This document shows, in pieces, positions 16,565 to 24,767 of a stretch of 61,217 bases of DNA. Positions within the stretch are counted from its first letter, which is position 1; the number at the start of each line of letters is the position of its first letter. The translations under genes were made by a program, and so were the position numbers. The notes below the pieces were generated by a model. It was not told the DNA's origin, did no database searches, and saw only the letters and a program-made list of their open reading frames with translations. The stretch is from Phycisphaerae bacterium (GTDB lineage: Bacteria > Planctomycetota > Phycisphaerae > Sedimentisphaerales > Anaerobacaceae). The stretch lies in NCBI GenBank assembly GCA_030615025.1, contig JAUXAB010000016.1:1-61217 (forward strand). Direction: 5' to 3'.

Positions 16565-19500
16565 ATGAAAGAGCTAAAACCAAAATTTCAATTCTTGTTA
16601 ATGGTGCTGGCAGTGTTGATGTTGGCAGGAGTCATCGCCACGGGAGCACGCGCATCAAATGGGGATGAAGTCAGCAAGAGCCAGCTGCCGGACCCGGCAA
16701 TCTATGCGGAGCTTGGCGACAGTGCTGACGGCGCGGCGTACGTTATCGTGATGCTGAAACCCGTGGTGGCCGCGGACGCAACCTCGAAGATACGACCAGA
16801 GGCAGTGAGGGGCGTGCAGGGCCGCGTCATGGAGAAGCTTGACCCTTGGGAATTCACCCCCGTCTATAAGTACGAAAACTTTCCCGCCATGACGGGCCGT
16901 GTAACTGCCGCCGGACTGGCCAAGCTCGTGGCAGACCCGGAGGTTATAGCAGTAGGTCCCGATGCTCTCGGACACGGTCATTTGGATGACAGCGTGCCCT
17001 TCATCAAAGCAGATGATGTGCACGCCTTGGGTTACACCGGGGATGGCATAACCGTTGCGGTCCTGGATACTGGTATCGACAGCAATCACAACGATCTTTC
17101 CGACGACCTTGCCTCGGGATGGTATCACTTCTTGAGCAAGGGTGCGTACACAGGGCCGGGAGCCGAAGACGACCACGGTCACGGCACAAACGTTTCCGGG
17201 ATTATCACCTCCAAGGGACAGGTTGCATCCGTGGGAGTCGCTCCCGATGCCGACATCCTTGCAATCAAGGTGTTAGGTTCGGATGCCAACGGTTGGGTCA
17301 GCGACTGGGCCAAAGGCGTTGACTATGTGGTAAGCCACAAGAATGACTATGACAACCTTTGCGTCATCAATATGAGTTTGGGCACCGATACGCTGTACAG
17401 CCAGTGTCCTTGCGACAATGTTAGCACGTACACTCTGCTTTTGCAAACCTCCCTGCAGGCGGCGAAGAACGCCGGCATCGTGACTTTTGCTTCCAGCGGC
17501 AACGATGGCTCTTGCACCTCGATGAGCAGCCCGGCGTGCCTGTCGGCGGCGTCGGCCGTTGCAGCCGTCTATGACCAGGACCTGGACCGGGAGCCCGACA
17601 GCGGCACATACCAGGACCTCTGGTCCTCCTTCGCTGACTGCTACGACGCCACCACAACTGGAAACAAGATCACGTGTTTTTCCAACCGCAGCGGGTGCAA
17701 CGAGTTGGCAGCACCGGGACGGCGGATTACCGCGCCAGGCATGGGCGGCGGCACCAGCACCTATACCGGCACATCTCAAGCCGCGCCGCACTGTGCAGGC
17801 GTCGCGGCACTGATGTGCGAAAGAGCTGACGCCCTTAGCGTGTCGCTTACGCCGAACAAGATCGTGCAGATTATGAAGAAAACCGGCGTTCCAACCATCG
17901 ACAACTGCTTAACGTATCCGAACCCGATACGGGTGGACGCGCTCGCGGCGGTGAATGCAGTTGAACCGGTCGATGAGGGGCTCAAATGGTCGCAGCCGCC
18001 CGTGCCGACCGAACCCAACAACCTCTATTATGGTTGGAATGAGCTATCAATATATGATGGCAACCAGATTGTTGCAGACGATTGGCCGTGTGAGAACGAA
18101 GACCCAATTACGGACATCCACTGGTGGGGCTCTTTCCAGGGGTGGACAGATTCGTTCCCGCCGCAGATGCCGGATAGCTTCCATATCACCATCTGGAATG
18201 ATATACCGGACCCGAATCCGTATGATCCACATACGTTCAGCCATCCCAATGAAGTTGTCTGGGAAATCGACTGCAGCAACTTCCAAGGCTCGTTTGTCGG
18301 CTGGGACTATGACCCGCGGACAAAGTCCTACGAGGCCTGCTTCTACTTCGAACAGTATTTGGCACCATCGGAATACTTTTTCCAACGTCCGCAGCCGGAT
18401 GGAACGGAGCCAACTATCTACTGGATCAGTATTGCTGCCAGGTATCCTGCCGGCACAATTGTGGACAACCCGTGGGGCTGGAAGACACGTCCGCGAATCT
18501 TCAACGACGATGCTGTCCGGATCTTTACACCCACAAATCCACACATGGGCGATAGCTACAGAAAAGGTGAGCCGATCTACTGGCCGAACCCGAACCAATC
18601 CTGGGACATGGCCTTCGAGCTGACCGCAGGGTCGGCTGGAACCTATCCCAAGTGGGAGCAGCAGCCAGACATAACGTTGACGGGTCTCCACTGCCACGAC
18701 CGGCAGGACGCAGCAGGTAGCTACGCGTCGATAACCTTAGCGGACGATTGGCAGTGCGACGGCGGCGACGTAACCGACCTGCACTGGTACGGCAACTATG
18801 AAACAGACGCGCTCGGAAACGAAATGAGAGGTTTCGGCATCCGCAACTTCCACCTCAGTATTCACAAACCCGGCGCTACTGCGTGCCTGCCGGGACCGCT
18901 GCTTTGGGAGGACGTTAATGTTCCATTTGCTTCGGTCAACGAGACCGACACCGGCCTGGTGAATAGCGAGAATTGCAAGATATACAAGTACGAGTACGAC
19001 CTTGCTACTCCATTCCCACAAGAGCAGTACCAGAACTACTGGTTCGACATTAGTGCCTATTCGGTAGACCCGATGAATCCTGCTATATGGCGATGGCAGG
19101 AATCAGCACGAAGTCCAACACCCAAACTTTGTGGCGCAGCAAGTAAGACCGAACCACCAGTGCCCGGCCAATGGAAAACCATTGTCTGGTCTGGTGACCC
19201 ACCCCGATACAGCGACATGGCCTTTGCCGTTACCAGCGAAGAGCCTGGAGAGGTATATGTCAAGTGGTCACAGCCGCCTGAGCCTTATACGCCTCCGGCC
19301 TACGAAGGCTGGAACGAGGTTTCAGTCTACAACTGGCAGCAGATTGCTGCCGACGATTGGTTCTGCGAGACCGACAGCCCTGTGACAGACATTCACTGGT
19401 GGGGCTCGTACATCGGATGGTCTTGCGAGGACGAGCCTCCGGTGGTGCCGGAGTCGTTCCACATTGCCATCTGGACGGATGTGCCGCTCGGTATTGATGA

Positions 19501-22177
19501 CTTCAGCCATCCCGGCAAAGTCATTTGGGAGACCGTCTGCAAAGACTTCACCTGCGAGTTCGTCGGATGGGACATCGACCCACGTTTACCAGACGTACCC
19601 CCGTACTTAGTTGTACTGCCGGAGGCCTGCTTCAAGTTTGAGCAGGACCTGCTCGAGAAGGACTGGTTCAAACAAAAAACCGGCGGCAATATCTACTGGC
19701 TCAGTATCGCTGCCATGTATCCTGCCGGAAGTGATGTGGAATACCCGTGGGGCTGGAAGACACGACGACGTGATCCACGGTCAAAAGCTCCGGACGATGC
19801 CGTTCGTATCTTTAATCCCACAGCGCCTGTACTGTACAGTGCCTATATTGATGGCTACCCAATCTACTGGCCATCCTGGGACGATTCCTGGGACCTTGCC
19901 TTTGAGCTGACTACCAAAGAGATACCACCAAAACAGCCGGTACCACATCTGAAGTGGTCTCAGCCGCCTATCGAGATCGATCCGAATGCAGATACGCCAA
20001 CATACTGTGGCTGGGATGAGCCTTCTTGGGTGGGTATGCCAGTGGTTGGTCACCCGGAGGTTGCGGACGATTTCCGATGTCTTGGCAGTATGCCGATAAC
20101 AAGCATACACTGGTGGGGCTCGTATGAAGGTTGGGACTCTTCTGAGCCGCCGCCGATGAGGCCAATTGCCTGGTGGTTCAAGTTCTGGAGTAATGTTCCG
20201 GCTGATCCCAACTATAGCCATCCAGGAGAAGTGCTGTGGCAGTCTGTGGTGGATGCTAACCTTGTACATTCAGAGTGGGTAGGCTATGATAGTTTCCCGG
20301 AGAAGCCATCTGAGGCCTCTTTCCAGTATTACGTTGATTTGAAGCCGGATGAGATATTCTGGCAGGCTGATTTTAAGGACAAGACAATTGATGATATCTT
20401 CTGGCTTGGCATCGTGGCCCTCTATCCCCAAGACATCATGAATGTTACTAATCCCTGGGGGTGGAAGACCCGGCCGTGGCCCTGGATGGACGATGCCGTA
20501 AGCCAACAGTGCCGAGCGGTGCAGCCTGGTGTCATATACTGTGGCTTCTGGCCGATAGAAGATATATTTGGGAAAAGCCACGATATGGCCTTTGAACTTG
20601 ACACCGACCCGAATTACATTAAGTGGGAACAACCCTTTACCGGCATCCGCAACTGGCCGCACTACGAGGATGAGAAATCCATGGCCACAGTCCAGACTAT
20701 CACAGAGGTCGTGACCAAGTGGATTCAGCAGCCGGACCCGACCGAACGGGGTATGGACGTGGACGCAACGGATGATGATTGGATAACATGGCCGCCGCAG
20801 CTTCTTGCGGACGATTTCCTCTGCGAGATGACTGGACCGATTACCGACATTCACATCTGGGGTTCATGGTACCACGATTTGCTGCCTTATGACGACCCAA
20901 CTAATGTGTGGTTCACGCTGAGTATTCACGATAATAACCCGGCTGGACCTGGCGGCTGGTCAGAGCCGATTGATCCGCCGCTTTGGGTATGGGATTTTGG
21001 CCCAGGCGAGTTTGAAGCTTGGCCTTCCATGTATGGGGAGGAAGGCTACTACGTACCTTGCATAGAGTACTATGAGCCTTTCGCTGACACCGTCTGCTGG
21101 CGGTACGACTTCTACATCGACCGGGACGAAGCGTTTGTCCAGAAGGAAGGAAGAATCTACTGGCTGAACGTCCAAGCCCACGTGCAACCCAATCCCGGAA
21201 TGCCGGAGCCGGTGCGCTTTGGCTGGAAGACACGTGACCCTGAGGACGGACACTTCATGGATGATGCGGTCTGGGCTGTAGGTTGGGACTGGGATCACGG
21301 TCCGTGGCAAGAACTGCGTTATCCGCCACAGCACCCGTACGCCGGATACTCACTCGACCTGGCGTTCGAGCTTACAACTGACAGAGTGAGTACCGAGTTC
21401 GTTATCGACCGTCTTGTTGCTGACGATTGGAAATGCGAGCGAAGAACACCGGTTACGGCTGCTGTATGGTGGGGCTCCTATCTCGGCTATCAGTACAAGC
21501 CGTGTTATGGCGAGTACATGGCTCTGCCGGTTAGGCCGGATTACTTCTTGTTGAACATTTGGACGGACGTGCCGGCTAACGAGGATTCGACGGTTCCGTT
21601 CAGCCATCCCAACGAGATAATCTGGGAGCACAAGGCCTATGATTATGACGAGGTACTGGTCGGCTTTGACAAACACCCCTTATCCATACCAGGGACTGAT
21701 CAGCTTGGTCGCGAGCCCGTCTTCCGCTATTCGGTACACCTGCCCGAGGACAACTGGTTCTTACAAAAGGATGTTAACGACATCTACTGGTTCAGCGTAG
21801 TGGCGGTTTACGAAGACCCGCTGCCTGTTATCTATCCTTGGGGCTGGACGAATCATAAACACGTATTCAACGATGATGCCGTTGCCGGCGTTTTTGACCC
21901 GCCAGCAGGCTGGTTCTGGCAAGAGCTTTTTGACCAGAACGGCGACACCGAGGATATGTCATTCATGCTGTTCACCGACCCCGATGAATGTGTCAGTTGT
22001 GCCGATTATAACTCTGACAGCATTGTCAACTTCATAGACTATGCAGACTTTGCAGATGATTGGAGATGGATCGGCCCGGCTGGTGGCTACAACAACTCTG
22101 ACCTCAACTGCAACGGCATTGTTGACTTCTACGACCTGGATATCTTCACACAGCAATGGTTGAGTAGTTGTCCGTGA
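16565..22177 (+). CDS. Giant secreted subtilisin-like protease with six repeated domains and double dockerin
   Basis: A 1,870-residue exported protein. After a signal peptide (ending near ARASNG) and a propeptide-like segment comes an S8 catalytic domain: Asp168 in VAVLDTGID, His206 in DHGHGTNVSG, the oxyanion Asn in ASSGNDGS, and Ser404 in GTSQAAPHCAG. From about residue 470 to 1810 follow six copies of a roughly 200-residue domain, each opening with a KWSQPP-like motif, then ADDW.C, DIHWWGS, a SHP(N/G) motif, an IYWLSI-like strand and a PWGWKTR motif; this resembles a planctomycete DUF (DUF7901-like). The end has two dockerin-like loops (NSDSIVNFIDYADFADDW; LNCNGIVDFYDLDIF). GGAGG eight bases before ATG 16565 fixes the start; an in-frame GTG at 16550 precedes that site. 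A promoter and a terminator frame it as a single-gene unit. Confidence 0.85.
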   Translation: MKELKPKFQFLLMVLAVLMLAGVIATGARASNGDEVSKSQLPDPAIYAELGDSADGAAYVIVMLKPVVAADATSKIRPEAVRGVQGRVMEKLDPWEFTPVYKYENFPAMTGRVTAAGLAKLVADPEVIAVGPDALGHGHLDDSVPFIKADDVHALGYTGDGITVAVLDTGIDSNHNDLSDDLASGWYHFLSKGAYTGPGAEDDHGHGTNVSGIITSKGQVASVGVAPDADILAIKVLGSDANGWVSDWAKGVDYVVSHKNDYDNLCVINMSLGTDTLYSQCPCDNVSTYTLLLQTSLQAAKNAGIVTFASSGNDGSCTSMSSPACLSAASAVAAVYDQDLDREPDSGTYQDLWSSFADCYDATTTGNKITCFSNRSGCNELAAPGRRITAPGMGGGTSTYTGTSQAAPHCAGVAALMCERADALSVSLTPNKIVQIMKKTGVPTIDNCLTYPNPIRVDALAAVNAVEPVDEGLKWSQPPVPTEPNNLYYGWNELSIYDGNQIVADDWPCENEDPITDIHWWGSFQGWTDSFPPQMPDSFHITIWNDIPDPNPYDPHTFSHPNEVVWEIDCSNFQGSFVGWDYDPRTKSYEACFYFEQYLAPSEYFFQRPQPDGTEPTIYWISIAARYPAGTIVDNPWGWKTRPRIFNDDAVRIFTPTNPHMGDSYRKGEPIYWPNPNQSWDMAFELTAGSAGTYPKWEQQPDITLTGLHCHDRQDAAGSYASITLADDWQCDGGDVTDLHWYGNYETDALGNEMRGFGIRNFHLSIHKPGATACLPGPLLWEDVNVPFASVNETDTGLVNSENCKIYKYEYDLATPFPQEQYQNYWFDISAYSVDPMNPAIWRWQESARSPTPKLCGAASKTEPPVPGQWKTIVWSGDPPRYSDMAFAVTSEEPGEVYVKWSQPPEPYTPPAYEGWNEVSVYNWQQIAADDWFCETDSPVTDIHWWGSYIGWSCEDEPPVVPESFHIAIWTDVPLGIDDFSHPGKVIWETVCKDFTCEFVGWDIDPRLPDVPPYLVVLPEACFKFEQDLLEKDWFKQKTGGNIYWLSIAAMYPAGSDVEYPWGWKTRRRDPRSKAPDDAVRIFNPTAPVLYSAYIDGYPIYWPSWDDSWDLAFELTTKEIPPKQPVPHLKWSQPPIEIDPNADTPTYCGWDEPSWVGMPVVGHPEVADDFRCLGSMPITSIHWWGSYEGWDSSEPPPMRPIAWWFKFWSNVPADPNYSHPGEVLWQSVVDANLVHSEWVGYDSFPEKPSEASFQYYVDLKPDEIFWQADFKDKTIDDIFWLGIVALYPQDIMNVTNPWGWKTRPWPWMDDAVSQQCRAVQPGVIYCGFWPIEDIFGKSHDMAFELDTDPNYIKWEQPFTGIRNWPHYEDEKSMATVQTITEVVTKWIQQPDPTERGMDVDATDDDWITWPPQLLADDFLCEMTGPITDIHIWGSWYHDLLPYDDPTNVWFTLSIHDNNPAGPGGWSEPIDPPLWVWDFGPGEFEAWPSMYGEEGYYVPCIEYYEPFADTVCWRYDFYIDRDEAFVQKEGRIYWLNVQAHVQPNPGMPEPVRFGWKTRDPEDGHFMDDAVWAVGWDWDHGPWQELRYPPQHPYAGYSLDLAFELTTDRVSTEFVIDRLVADDWKCERRTPVTAAVWWGSYLGYQYKPCYGEYMALPVRPDYFLLNIWTDVPANEDSTVPFSHPNEIIWEHKAYDYDEVLVGFDKHPLSIPGTDQLGREPVFRYSVHLPEDNWFLQKDVNDIYWFSVVAVYEDPLPVIYPWGWTNHKHVFNDDAVAGVFDPPAGWFWQELFDQNGDTEDMSFMLFTDPDECVSCADYNSDSIVNFIDYADFADDWRWIGPAGGYNNSDLNCNGIVDFYDLDIFTQQWLSSCP
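17970..21990. repeat. Six coding repeats of about 600-700 bp within the subtilase gene
   Basis: Repeat starts are near 17981, 18648, 19258, 19949, 20715 and 21386. Copies 1, 3 and 4 are the most alike (KWSQPP, ADDW/ADDF, HWWGSY, GWKTR). Copies 2 and 6 have diverged, and copy 6 lacks the KWSQPP opening. This is expansion by internal duplication followed by divergence. Confidence 0.75.
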
Positions 22178-22210
22178 AAGTTCCGGGACAGGTAGATTTG
22201 TAAATTGAAA

Positions 22211-22246
22211 AGCTGTGAGTGGCCTTTGCCGCTCACAGCTTTTTCT
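22211..22246 (+). terminator. Rho-independent terminator after the subtilase gene
   Basis: AGCTGTGAG(T)GGC pairs with GCCGCTCACAGCT across a short CTTT loop, followed by TTTTCTTTT. Confidence 0.85.
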
Positions 22247-22274
22247 TTTGTGCAAATATAACCCAAATTGCAAA

Positions 22275-22303
22275 TTGATGACACAGGCCTTTGCCTTTAT
22301 AAT
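22275..22303 (+). promoter_or_regulatory. Promoter in front of the truncated xseA copy
   Basis: TTGATG (22275-22280) and TATAAT (22298-22303) with a 17-base spacer. The intact xseA has the same two boxes with the same spacing at 24694-24722, while the spacer sequence differs, which points to conserved function. Confidence 0.65.
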
Positions 22304-22313
22304 TACCGTAGAG

Positions 22314-22502
22314 ATGCAAAACAACAGAACCAAAATATACACGGTCAGCCAGGTTAATTCGTTAATCAAAGAGATTCTCGAAAATAATCTGCCTTCGCGG
22401 TTGACAGTTACAGGCGAGATAACCAACTGGAGCATTGCCCGAAGCGGACATGCATATTTTGACCTCAAGGATGAAAACACCCTGCTGACCTGTGTTTTTT
22501 AG
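22314..22502 (+). pseudogene. Truncated duplicate of xseA (5' end only)
   Basis: The first 58 codons nearly repeat those of xseA at 24768: long stretches are identical at the DNA level, with one extra codon (AAC) after codon 3 and a handful of substitutions. Similarity stops at DENTLL, where the copy runs into TGTGTTTTTTAG. The 62-residue product would be part of the OB-fold DNA-binding domain of exonuclease VII and lacks the catalytic core. It retains its own promoter. It marks the left edge of a block of three exoprotein genes inserted ahead of the intact xseA. Confidence 0.85.
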
Positions 22503-22568
22503 GCGGAAATTAACCGTTCGATTAATCTATCATAAAATGAATGGGTAATTACTTAGAATTTCTTTTTC

Positions 22569-22597
22569 TTGACATGCGCAGAGGTTTATTGTACTTT
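22569..22597 (+). promoter_or_regulatory. Candidate promoter for the dockerin protein gene at 22656
   Basis: A perfect TTGACA (22569-22574) and TACTTT (22592-22597) with a 17-base spacer. Confidence 0.55.
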
Positions 22598-22655
22598 ACG
22601 ATAAGCTTCAACGACAAAAAGCGGCACGCCTTAGAGACAAAATGAGGATTCAATT

Positions 22656-23447
22656 TTGAAAAAGATTGTACTAACGTTGGTTGTGCTTATGTTAGCTTCA
22701 CCGGCGTGGGCAACAGTGATTATTACGGCTGCCCAGGTTGGGGACACCAACGAGGTCGTTATTAGCTATGATGCTAGTACCGAAGCAACTTTGGTTCGGG
22801 CGTTTAGTCTGAATATTCAACTGGACGATGCCAATGTCCTGAGTGTGGGCAACGTCAATCCCAACTATCCCATTCACCCGGGCACTATCCAGATTGATAC
22901 CTCGGGACCGAAACCGGTTATCGATTATGGTAGTCCGGTCGCTCCACAGGCCGACTTGCCGAGTGATACCCTCCCCGGTCTTGGCACCAGAGGTATTACT
23001 ATCGAGATGGGTTCACTGTATGCCCCCACCGGACTCGGCTCTCCTAACGCACCGGATCCTTGTGGTGTTTTGCTCTCGATCTTCGTTGACTGGGAATGTT
23101 GTCTGACCATTACCGGCAACGTTGCACGAGCAGGCAGTAGTGGAGTGGTCTTGGAAGACCCGGACCTGGCTCCTACTGTGACTTTCCCTGCGCCTAACAG
23201 CGTTTGCGTTATTGTGAGTTGTTGCCCGCATTGCTGGGCCTACGTCGGGCAGCCTTGCGGTGATAGTGACGGAAGTGGTGCAGTCAACTTTGCTGATTTG
23301 GTTGCCCTTAAGGCATCCTGGTTAAAGAGTGACCCAGACCCTGCTTACAATCCCTGTGCTGACTTTGACCACAGTGGCGGTGTTAACTTTGCCGACCTGG
23401 TGAAACTGAAAGCCTACTGGCTGAAAAGCGTACCCCCATGCCCGTAA
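22656..23447 (+). CDS. Secreted cohesin-like/dockerin protein
   Basis: A 263-residue exported protein with a TTG start: GAGG lies eight bases upstream and the signal peptide (MKKIVLTLVVLMLASPAWA) begins there at once. Residues 20-175 form a beta-sandwich-like region (VVISYDASTEATLVRAFSLNI) that recalls cohesin-type domains in planctomycete exoproteins. A short Cys-rich linker (CCPHCW) precedes two dockerin-like loops: DSDGSGAVNFADLVALKASW and DFDHSGGVNFADLVKLKAYW. The carrying of both a cohesin-like fold and dockerin-like loops would allow self-assembly or cell-surface tethering; this is inference. It belongs to the block between the two xseA copies. Confidence 0.7.
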   Translation: MKKIVLTLVVLMLASPAWATVIITAAQVGDTNEVVISYDASTEATLVRAFSLNIQLDDANVLSVGNVNPNYPIHPGTIQIDTSGPKPVIDYGSPVAPQADLPSDTLPGLGTRGITIEMGSLYAPTGLGSPNAPDPCGVLLSIFVDWECCLTITGNVARAGSSGVVLEDPDLAPTVTFPAPNSVCVIVSCCPHCWAYVGQPCGDSDGSGAVNFADLVALKASWLKSDPDPAYNPCADFDHSGGVNFADLVKLKAYWLKSVPPCP

Positions 23448-23542
23448 CAGGGTCGATACGAATTGGGGATTGTCAGTAATTTGTAAAAACATGATGTTAA
23501 CTTGAGTAAGTTAGTTTACGAAATTTATTGAAGGCAAGTACG

Positions 23543-24067
23543 ATGAAGAAGTTATTTGCAGTATTGATGGTTTTGTGTCTTTGTGGCGCAGCAAATGCAA
23601 CGGTGATTTCATTAGTGGACGAGGGCACTATAATCGATGCCAGCCTCACTGGTGGTATTGTGAAGCTTGAAATCGAGAACGATTTCGGCCTCGCAGCGTT
23701 TAATTGTATCGTCGTTCTTACCGGCGACGGCTTCTTTTCGGATGCGATGGGCCCCAATCTTATCATTCCATATCCCTGGCCATATCCCTGGGATATCGTG
23801 ATGGATCCTATATGGTACGATCCGAAGCGGGTTGAAATCGGCAGCGGTGGATTGGCAAACATTTATGGTAAATGTGGCTGGGTGGAAGTTACTTATTCAG
23901 GCCCCGTTGACGTTGTCGTTTCCCTTGAGAATGGTACAATGGGCGGTTCCTGGGCTGTTGACTATTCGCCGGCAACCTACTCGAGTGGTGTTGTGATGAT
24001 TCCTGAGCCGGCAACAATTGCTCTGCTCGGCCTCGGCGGACTGGCTTTGCTGCGTCGTCGCAAATAA
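23543..24067 (+). CDS. PEP-CTERM exported protein (paralogue 1)
   Basis: A 174-residue protein with a signal peptide (cleavage near GAANA) and a C-terminal PEP-CTERM sorting tail: PEPATIALL, a Gly/Leu-rich helix and the basic end RRRK. PEP-CTERM proteins are processed and anchored by an exosortase; none is visible in this window. The body is beta-rich (IDASLTGGIVKLEIENDFGL). The start at 23543 has AAGG eight bases upstream; the TTG at 23528 is rejected. A second paralogue starts 14 bases after the stop. Confidence 0.85.
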   Translation: MKKLFAVLMVLCLCGAANATVISLVDEGTIIDASLTGGIVKLEIENDFGLAAFNCIVVLTGDGFFSDAMGPNLIIPYPWPYPWDIVMDPIWYDPKRVEIGSGGLANIYGKCGWVEVTYSGPVDVVVSLENGTMGGSWAVDYSPATYSSGVVMIPEPATIALLGLGGLALLRRRK

Positions 24068-24081
24068 ATTGGAGGGCAAGT

Positions 24082-24594
24082 ATGATGAAGAAGTTATTAG
24101 CTGTCTTGATGGTTCTAATTCTTTGCGGCTCAGCAAATGCAGTAACTACCATTAGATTAGTGGACGAGTACACTACAATCGATGCCAGCCTTACTGGTGG
24201 TATTGTGAGACTTGAAATCGAGAACGATAACGGCCTCGCATACATAAATTTGATCTCTGTTATTACCGGAGACGGCTTCTTTTCAGGTGCGATGAACAGG
24301 GGTGATTGTGCTAATTACGGCTGGGATCCTACATTGTCGATGAACCCGATATTCGGCGCTGGTAATGTTGAAATCGGAGGCGGTACAATGGGTGCTTCTA
24401 TTTATGGTTTATCTGCCTACGTGGAAGTTACTTACACTGGCCCCGTTGACGCTATCGTTTCTCTTCGTGATGGTAGCCTTGGTATTTATGATCCACCAAT
24501 AATCTCGCCTGGCTTTGTTAGGATTATTCCTGAGCCGGCGACGATTGCTCTGCTCGGCCTCGGTGGTCTGGCTCTGCTGCGTCGTCGCAAATAA
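24082..24594 (+). CDS. PEP-CTERM exported protein (paralogue 2)
   Basis: A 170-residue paralogue of the preceding gene. The signal peptide, the IDASLTGGIVRLEIEND segment and the PEP-CTERM tail are nearly identical, while the middle (residues 55-130) has diverged. GGAGGG lies just before the paired ATG codons. The two ends are conserved and the middle varies, which fits tandem duplication with relaxed or diversifying change in the exposed part. A terminator follows at 24626. Confidence 0.85.
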   Translation: MMKKLLAVLMVLILCGSANAVTTIRLVDEYTTIDASLTGGIVRLEIENDNGLAYINLISVITGDGFFSGAMNRGDCANYGWDPTLSMNPIFGAGNVEIGGGTMGASIYGLSAYVEVTYTGPVDAIVSLRDGSLGIYDPPIISPGFVRIIPEPATIALLGLGGLALLRRRK

Positions 24595-24625
24595 GACGAA
24601 ACAAAATCCAAGAGGTTAGGTGATG

Positions 24626-24659
24626 AAGAGGCAGGTCTTTTGACTTGCCTCTTTTTTTT
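24626..24659 (+). terminator. Rho-independent terminator after the PEP-CTERM pair
   Basis: AAGAGGCAGGT pairs with ACTTGCCTCTT (one G-T pair) across a CTTTTG loop and is followed by a run of eight T. Confidence 0.85.
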
Positions 24660-24693
24660 GTTGTATATTGAAAACCGTAGAACGAATTTGAAA

Positions 24694-24722
24694 TTGATGG
24701 TAGGTTACTTTGGCTTTATAAT
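24694..24722 (+). promoter_or_regulatory. Promoter of xseA
   Basis: TTGATG (24694-24699) and TATAAT (24717-24722), 17-base spacer, matching the promoter of the truncated copy at 22275-22303. Confidence 0.7.
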
Positions 24723-24767
24723 CGTTCATCGAAGATAGAAAACGAATCTTGAACTTTTGTGCTCAAA

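Noticed and set aside
18047..18697. Long antisense ORF (216 codons) opposite the subtilase repeats
   Set aside because: It is a shadow frame of the GC-rich third positions, lacks a ribosome binding site and family character, and similar shadows occur opposite other repeats of the gene.
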